Shown: piece by piece, positions 57,850-64,000 of the stretch
How positions within the stretch are numbered: position 1 is the stretch's first letter
How the letters are laid out: the number at the start of each line of letters is the position of its first letter
Assembly: GCA_030035585.1 (NCBI GenBank)
Contig: CM057476.1
Span: 22,738,501 to 22,802,500, forward strand
DNA from: Dugong dugon
Taxonomy: Eukaryota; Chordata; Mammalia; Sirenia; Dugongidae
Reading direction: 5' to 3'
DNA: 64,000 bases
Translations under genes and position numbers: made by a program
Notes under the pieces: generated by a model
Told to the model about the DNA's origin: nothing
The model's input: only the letters and a program-made list of their open reading frames with translations
The model's database searches: none

Positions 57850-59439
57850 CTATTTCAGTCCTAGGGACACCATGACTAAGTAGCAATGCCATAAGTCCAT
57901 ACGAGTCAGGCTATTCTGATTACTGCTTTGACTCCTCTGTCCATTACTGTAACCACGTCCACCTTGTCTTTGTCGATTGAGTGCAGCCACTTGGCCCCTG
58001 CTACCATGGGGTCCAATCAGACCCATTGTAGTTATGTATCTTAATTCAGTTAGGGCAGTTCCCACTGTCAGATCTGACCTACATAAAATAGCAATCACAG
58101 CAGTCTTCAGGGATGCTGGAGCTCCCTTCACAAATTTGTTCCTCACAGATGTGGTAAAAGTTGTGTCCTCTGGACACTCCATGTGTGGGTCTGTGGGTCT
58201 AACTTGATAAATCCACTCTAGCATGCCAATTTCCTTAAGCCTTTGGATACCTTCTTCTACAGTATACCAACGCAGGTCTGGTACTTCAACTTGATTTAGT
58301 GTCGGCCACCTCATAATCCATGCTTCAGCAACCCAACCAAATAAACTATTAGATCCTTTCCTAACTTCTCTAGCTGAAACATTGAAGGAACAGTCTGTGC
58401 TCAATGGACCCATATCAATAAACTCAGACTGATCCATCTTTATGTTCCTTGCACCATTATCCCACACCCTTAATAGCCATTCCCACACATATTCCCCAGG
58501 TTTCTGTTTGTACATATTAGAAAACTCAAGTAGTTCCTTTGGAGTGTAGCCTACCTCCTCCTGGGTCACACTTTGTACTTCACCTTTTGGGGCTCGCTGG
58601 GACTTAAGCCTAGTTACAGGTCTAGAAGCCAGAATCGGTAGTGTGGAATTGTTTTGAGAACATTCAGCATTATCTTGTAAAGCGTCTGCCTCAGGCAATG
58701 CTCCAGGCAATGAATCAGGCAAGTTCTATTTAGAGGCAGCTGGACTAGGGCTGATCTCCTCAGATGGGAGTGGAGGGGCTAATGGTTTTTCTGGGCAGGG
58801 TGGTTTAGCAGACAAACATGAAGTAATCTCTTCAGATGGGACTGGTTCTGTTGGCAGGAGTGATTCAATGGAATTTACAGTCTCAGTGTCCCCAGATTCC
58901 TGATTATCAGCCCATATGCCCCCATCCCAAGTCTCAGGATCCCATCTCTTCCCAATCAGTGCCCTTACTGTAACCTCAGACACCTCTCGTGGTTTGCAAT
59001 TGAGCTGGTGTTATAATTCAGCCACTCTTACAATAAGACTCTGGGTTTGGTTTTCAGCAATTTCAGCTCTGTTACTACAAGAAATAAGGCTTTCTTTCAA
59101 AGCACAGGTGGAAGCCTTGAGGTCATTTATGCGGCACTTGAGCCTCGACTCTGAAGCCCTGAGACCATCTCTTTCATTCATCAGTTTGTCTAGCAAAAGT
59201 AGGACAAACCAACCAGCTTCCTTATACTTCTCATTCTGACAAAGCTGTAGAAAGATATCACACATGTGTTCACCCTGAGCCTCACCTTTCACCAATACCT
59301 GATCTACCGGTGGTGATATTTTGCGTATTTGTATCACCACCTCGCTCCATGGACTAGCAGTAACCTCTTTACTGCTGGAAGCAGAGTCATCAACGTCTTT
59401 ATGACTAACCAGATTTGAGAACCAATTTAGAAAACTCAT
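57850..59439 (-). pseudogene. ERV-L gag, one frame with two stop codons
   Basis: Gag forms the particle shell. Three open pieces, 59439-59011, 58983-58726 and 58722-57850 (290 codons), lie in the same reading frame and are separated only by in-frame stops at about 59011 and 58726. The first part ends in a probable coiled coil (leucine/charged heptads, KLMNERDGLRASESRLK). The third contains a capsid homology-like stretch (MYKQKPGEYVWEWLLRVW) and a late Arg/Gly/Gln/Ser-rich end (RQRQGGRGYSNGQRSQ). No CCHC zinc knuckle is seen. The mouse restriction gene Fv1 derives from this gag type (family knowledge). Confidence 0.88.
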
Positions 59440-59460
59440 CCTTACAATTTTGTTTCTCTA

Positions 59461-59478
59461 GAACCACTCTCAGTACCA
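59461..59478 (-). promoter_or_regulatory. Primer-binding site, tRNA-Leu type
   Basis: On the minus strand, two bases after the 5' LTR, TGGTACTGAGAGTGGTTC closely resembles the Leu-tRNA complement used by ERV-L (TGGTACCAGGAGTGGG, from memory). Confidence 0.8.
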
Positions 59479-59480
59479 AA

Positions 59481-59958
59481 TGTCTTAGGCTGGGTTCTCT
59501 AGAGAAGCAAAACCAGTAAAGTGCATAAATATATAGAGAGAAAGAGATTATATCAAGGAAACAGCTTACGTGATTGAAGAGGCTGGAACGCCCCAAATCC
59601 GTGGATCAGGGTAAAGGCCTCTCCCAAGTCACACAGCTACAGAAGCTGGCAAGCCCAAGATCAGTAGGTCAGAGATCAGGGCTCCTGCTCATAGGCTGCA
59701 CAGATTGACGAATCCCAGGTTCAGCAGATAAGCTGACAGCTCAAGTCCCAAGAACGGGAGATGAGACGACAGGAAGCAGCCACAGGATCCAGAGAGAGCA
59801 AAAAGCCAGAACATCTGCTTATATACAGATGTGGGTCACACCCCCAAGGAGACTCCCTTTCATCTGATTGGCTACTCACAGTATATTCATTCATGGGAGT
59901 GATTAAAACACTGAGAATCATGGCCCAGCCAAGTTGACACACAATCTTAACCATCACA
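59481..59958 (-). mobile_element. 5' LTR of the ERV-L provirus
   Basis: 478 bp, starting TGTGATGGTTAAGATTGTG and ending CCTAAGACA on the minus strand. It keeps a single copy of the segment duplicated in the 3' LTR. Confidence 0.93.
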
Positions 59959-61319
59959 GGGTCAAAGAAGAAATCACAAGGGAAATTGTGAAATACTTAA
60001 GAGACAAATGAGAAAGAAAGCACAACATACCAAAATCTATGGGATTCAGCAAAGGCAGTACTCAGAGGGAAGTTTGTAGCTGTAAACACCTACTTTAAAA
60101 AATAAGAAAGAGCTCAAATCAATAACTTAACTGTGCAGCTTGAGAAACTAGAAAAGGAAGAACAAATGAAGCCCAAGGCAACCAGAAGGAAAGGAAATAA
60201 TAAAGATTAGAGCAGAGGTAAACTAATCAGAGAATAGAAACGCAGTAGAATCAACAAAACCATAAGCTGGTTCTTTGAAAATACCAACAAAATTGGCAAA
60301 CCCCTAGACTGACAAAGAAAGAAAGCACAAGTAACTGCAATAGAAATGAAAGTGGTGACATAACGGACCTCACCACCGTTAAAAGGATTATAAGAGAATA
60401 CTATAAACAATTGCATGTCAAAAAACGAGGTAACCTACATGAAATGCATAAATTCCTAGCACCATACAAACTACCCAGAATGACTCAAGGAGAGAGAGAA
60501 AATCTCAACAGACCTATAACAAGGGAAGAGATTGAATAAGTAATCAAAGACTACCCAAAACAGAAAAGTCCAGGACCAACAGCTTGACTGGTAAATTCTA
60601 CCAAACATTTAAAGGAGTATTAGCAAGAATTTTTCTCAAACGCTTCCAAAAAATAGAGGAGGAGGAAACACTTCCTAACTAATTCTATGAGGCTAGCATT
60701 ACCTTGATACAAAGACAGATAAAGATACCAGAGTAAAAGAAAACTACAGACCAATATCCCTTAGGAATACAGGTGCAAAAATCCTCAACAAAATACTAGA
60801 AAGTCAAATCCAGCAGCATATTAAAAGGATTATACACCATGACCAAGTGGGATTTATCCCAGAAATACAAAGGTTGTTCAGCATAAACCAATCAAGATAA
60901 TAATACATTACATTAGCAGAATGAAGGGAAAAAAACCATACGATCATTTCAGTTGAGTCAGAAAAGGCATTTGACAAAATCCAACAGCTTTTCTTGGTAA
61001 AAGTACTTATCAAACTAGAAATAGAAGGGAAATTCCTCAACACGTCAAAGGGCACTTATGAAAAACCCAGAGTGAACATCATACTAAAATGATAAAAGAC
61101 AGAAAGCTTTCCCCCTAAGATCAGGAACAAGACAAAGATGCCACTTCCACTACTGCTATTCAGCATTGTAGTGGAAGTCCTAGCCAGAACAGTTAGGCAA
61201 GTAAAATAAATAAAAGGTATCCAGTAAATAAAAGGCAAATATTGGATCAGGAAAACAGCAACCACACTAGTTATTTTAACAGAAAAAACTTAATATTGGG
61301 AGTTGGTTAAACAGGTATA

Positions 61320-61549
61320 ACAAAAAAACAACAACAACAACAACAAAAACCCACTGCCATCGAGTCGATTCCAACTCATAGCGACCCTCCAGGACAGAGT
61401 AGAACTGTTTCATAAGGTTTTCAAGGCTGCAGTCTTTATGGAAGCAGACTGCCACATCTTCCTCCCGAGGAGCAGCTGGTGGGTTCAAACTGCCAACCTT
61501 TTGGTTAGCGGCCAAGTGCTTTAACCACTGCACCACCAGGGCTCATTTC
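61320..61549 (-). mobile_element. AfroSINE-type SINE, long variant
   Basis: A CAA-rich tail at the left, CATCGAGTCGATTCCAACTC, a middle block GAAGCAGACTGCCACATC and a tRNA head at the right. Perfect 12-bp target duplications TAAACAGGTATA (61308-61319, 61550-61561). Confidence 0.94.
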
Positions 61550-61561
61550 TAAACAGGTATA

Positions 61562-61738
61562 GAGGGCTCAAAAGGCAGAAGAAGAATTCTGATGTATCAT
61601 GGAGATAGTAACTGCAGGAAACAGCCAACACCCCGAGGGCTAGGGAAACAAGGGAATAGTCTGTGTTTATGGGGACTGAGAAGCTTGAAGGAGGTCCACC
61701 CAAGAGCTGAAACCCAGACCTCTTAACAGTGAAGTATG
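61562..61738. other. Short unassigned spacer
   Basis: Lies between the SINE and the MLT1 LTR. No supported feature. Confidence 0.5.
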
Positions 61739-62239
61739 TGTTAGTTTTCTTTTGCTACCATTAACAAATTATAAACTTAGTGGCTTAAACCAACACAAAA
61801 TTATTATCTTGCTCTTCTATAGGTTAGAAGTTCAACACAGGTCTCATAGAGCTAAAATCAAGGTGTCTGCAGGGCTGTGCTCCCTTCTGGAGGCTCTAGG
61901 GGAGAATCCATTTCCTTGCCTTTTGCAGCCTCGAGAAGGTGCTCACATTTCTTGGCTTGTGGCCTTCTCCTCCATCTTCAAAGCCAGCAATGGCTGGTTG
62001 AATGAATCCTTCTTACATTGCATCACTCTGACACTGACTCTCCTGACTCCCTCTTCCACTTTTACAGGTATTTGTGATTACATCAGGCCAACCTGGATAA
62101 TCCAGGATAATCTCCCATCTCAAAGACTTTAACTTAATCAAATCTGCAAAGTCTCTTTTGCCATGTAAAGTAGCATATTCACAGGTTCTGGGGATTAGGT
62201 CACAGACATTTTTGGAGGGCCATTATTCTGCTTACCACG
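61739..62239 (-). mobile_element. MLT1-type MaLR solo LTR
   Basis: TGTTAGTTTTCTTTTGCTACC, then TAGTGGCTTAAACCAACAC, ATCAAGGTGTCTGCAGGGC, CTTCTCCTCCATCTTCAAAGCC and TTCACAGGTTCTGGGGATTAGG are reversed MLT1 blocks in order. Confidence 0.85.
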
Positions 62240-62660
62240 GAATACTACCTGGCTGGTGCCTCCAAGGGGTGCGATGAAACTCCTGGGAGTACTACAGGAG
62301 GCTGAAACTGGAACCAAATGTTACCTTCACAGTAAGGAGTTGATGCTGGGGAAACACTGATAGGAGCAGCAAGGAAAACAGGAAGGAGCAACTCCCTTCC
62401 CCCTCCTCCTGCCTTCTGGTCTCTCTCTGGTGCCCCCTATTGGCAGTACCTATCAGGAAGCCAGCTACCTAAGGAGGATTGTTATGTTGCAGAGTTTTGA
62501 GTCCCAGCATTACAGAGCAGGTGTAGAAGGGTGGGTTCAAGGTTAAGAGACAATAGCTTAGTAACTGACAAAGATAGTATTAAAAAATAGTTTAAGCAAA
62601 TGATAGCCTTGGATGACACTAAATTTAATAAAAGGTTACTAACTTGAATGAATATAAGGA
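62240..62660. other. Unassigned intergenic sequence
   Basis: No gene or repeat supported. Confidence 0.5.
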
Positions 62661-62843
62661 GTCCTGGTAGCACAGCAGTTAAGAGCTTGACTATTAACAG
62701 AAAGGTTGGTAGTTTGAACCCACCAGTCCGCTTTTGTAAAGATTTCAGCCTTGGAAACCCTAAGGGGCATTTCTACCCTGCCCTATAGGGTCGTTACGAG
62801 TCGAAATTGACTCAACAGCAGCAGGTTTCGTTTGGTAACTGGA
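62661..62843 (+). mobile_element. AfroSINE-type SINE, plus strand
   Basis: tRNA-like head GGAGTCCTGGTAGCACAGCA with an A-box-like TAGCACAGCAGTTAAG, a B-box-like GGTAGTTTGAACCC, then the body and tail ATAGGGTCGTTACGAGTCGAAA. Flanks GAATATAA/GAATATATAA are a possible target duplication. Confidence 0.9.
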
Positions 62844-62854
62844 ATATATAATGA

Positions 62855-62990
62855 TTTTTATAAACCAGTAAGAAAAAGACAAATAACCCAATTAAAAAAT
62901 GGGCAAAAATAAGAATAAAAAATTCACAATGGCCAATAAACATGTGAAAATACCCTTAACCTCATTAGTGATCAGAGAAATGCCTTAGGG
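62855..62990 (+). mobile_element. Old L1 ORF2 fragment
   Basis: AAGACAAATAACCCAATTAA, AAATGGGCAAAAATAAG and GGCCAATAAACATGTGAAAATA are L1 ORF2 C-terminal blocks. Confidence 0.78.
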
Positions 62991-64000
62991 CCTAGACCCA
63001 GGAAAAGGAGTAATTCTTATTTTTAAAGAAGATATACTGATCCTTTATTTTGCCACAAGTTGGCAAGCTAGTCATTAATAGATCAGTGAATAGTGAGCAC
63101 TCTCCACGGAGGAAATAAGAAGACCATGGTATTAACATACACGACATACTAAAGGAATTTAGTCTTCAGAACAAAAAACAGTCCATGCAGTGTCTGCTAA
63201 TGGTAGAGCGCTCGGTTCAGAACAGCAGATACTTTAGAGAGCAGTACTAGAGGGGTAGCTTAGCCCATTCCTGAGAACCCCAGATCAGTCCCATATGCCA
63301 GGAGTTAGCTGTAAGAAGGAGTAAGTCTGAGGTACAGGTGATAGTGTGCCTGAGCAGAACTGGGAAGGACACAGAGCCAGGAGAAACCAATGAGAGAGTT
63401 TCTAAGCAATGATAAGTCATGTAGATCACTCTTACATGGATGTCAAATTAGGTAATTATTAAAGTGGTTAGGGTCATCTTGCTAGGTTAGGACTCAGTCA
63501 TGGAAAGAGGGATTTTCCCTCTTGTTTCATTGTTCCCCAAACCAACACAATTTGTCTTTGATGACCCTTACAGAATTGTTTTTGCTGGCTGTGATTGGGT
63601 TGGCTGTGTTTTTTCCTAGATGATGGACATGAAAGCTGTAAAGGTATCTGGAAGAAAACCTGAAGAAATTGTTCTTTTATGTCAAAGTCCTACTTTTAGA
63701 CTCAATTGGAGACTCAATTATCCACTATATTATAGGCACTACAAAACTGTAACCCTACAATATTGCCCACTGCTTCTGAAAGGAGCTGTTCATCTCCAGA
63801 AAAGAAACAGCCTTACTCAGAGCCAAACTCTAGTGCTCGCAGAATCCAAATGGTGGAAAAATGTTTCTTTACTTTCTTTTCCCATTTAGTTACCTTTTGG
63901 TCTCTCTTTAGAAGTCAGCCTCAGAGGATTCTCAGATACCCATTTTTCCTCCTGATTACCCTCCCTTTTCTCTCTTCACACCTGCCCCACTGCCCACCCT
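62991..64000. other. Unassigned sequence at the right edge
   Basis: No transposon is recognised in this last kilobase. A plus-strand frame of 89 codons at 63620-63889 has no recognisable domain and no clear splice or promoter context, so I do not call it a gene. Confidence 0.5.

Larger units (their letters stand above)
53429..59958 (-). mobile_element. ERV-L-type endogenous retrovirus, complete LTR-to-LTR, no env
   Basis: A 6.53 kb provirus on the minus strand, with TG...CA LTRs, exact 5-bp target duplications, a Leu-type primer-binding site, a polypurine tract, and gag, protease, RT, RNase H, integrase and dUTPase in that order. A dUTPase placed after integrase and the absence of env are hallmarks of ERV-L. 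All coding parts carry stops or frameshifts. Confidence 0.95.
43385..61270 (+). mobile_element. Old L1 (plus) hosting a SINE, a full L1 and an ERV-L provirus
   Basis: Pieces at 43385-43929, 44040-44086, 53028-53428 and 59959-61270 are consecutive parts of one old L1 ORF2: endonuclease first, then linker, then RT up to the palm region. AACTGAA occurs at 44080 and at 53028, consistent with the young L1's target site, and AATGGGTC at 53421-53428 continues as AAAGAAGAAATC after the provirus. The coding sequence is decayed. The visible L1 is about 2.3 kb; about 15.5 kb is inserted. Confidence 0.85.

Noticed and set aside
63620-63889. 89-codon plus-strand frame at the right edge
   Set aside because: No recognisable domain, no clear splice sites or promoter, and length within chance for this composition.

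Overview
The window is mammalian nuclear DNA made mostly of transposable elements, with no intact protein-coding gene that I can support. Several families point to an afrotherian, most likely an elephant or close relative. These are a tRNA-derived SINE whose tail matches a BovB-like RTE LINE, an RTE LINE with BovB-like endonuclease, reverse transcriptase and C-terminal blocks, and young L1 copies with a long pyrimidine-rich 5' UTR and a roughly 1 kb 3' UTR. The species call rests on my recall of these families and was not searched.

Layout. 1-2.7 kb is an RTE LINE (minus) carrying a nested Tigger-like DNA transposon and a SINE. 2.7-11.2 kb is ordinary intergenic DNA with MIR, L2, SINE and old L1 relics. 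11.2-11.9 kb is a CpG island with a GC box, paired palindromic POU-like sites and consensus splice donors facing both ways; it is the only good sign of a host gene promoter. 12.2-23.05 kb is an old L1 (minus) split by a nearly full-length but internally deleted L1 (minus). 24.1-26.3 kb is another truncated L1. 27.8-31.8 kb is an RTE split by an L1 and by a solo LTR.

34.85-40.7 kb is one old L1 (plus) interrupted by a SINE, a DNA transposon, a solo LTR and an RTE. That RTE has a 5' inversion and itself carries an L1 and another solo LTR. 43.4-61.3 kb is a second old L1 (plus) interrupted by a SINE, a full-length young L1 with a doubled 3' UTR, and a 6.5 kb ERV-L provirus (minus). The provirus has both LTRs, a Leu-type primer-binding site, gag, protease, RT, RNase H, integrase and dUTPase remnants, and no env. 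61.3-64 kb holds two SINEs, an MLT1 LTR, an L1 fragment and about 1 kb of unassigned sequence.

The elements do not act together as a pathway. What the window records is the order of events. Target-site duplications and the exact rejoining of interrupted hosts show which insertions came first. The old L1s carried the RTEs, the RTEs received young L1s and MaLR LTRs, and the ERV-L entered an old L1. I found no undescribed functional system. The most informative items are the CpG-island motif pair, the chimeric duplicated L1 3' end shared by three copies, the 5'-inverted RTE, and the long single-frame ERV-L gag.
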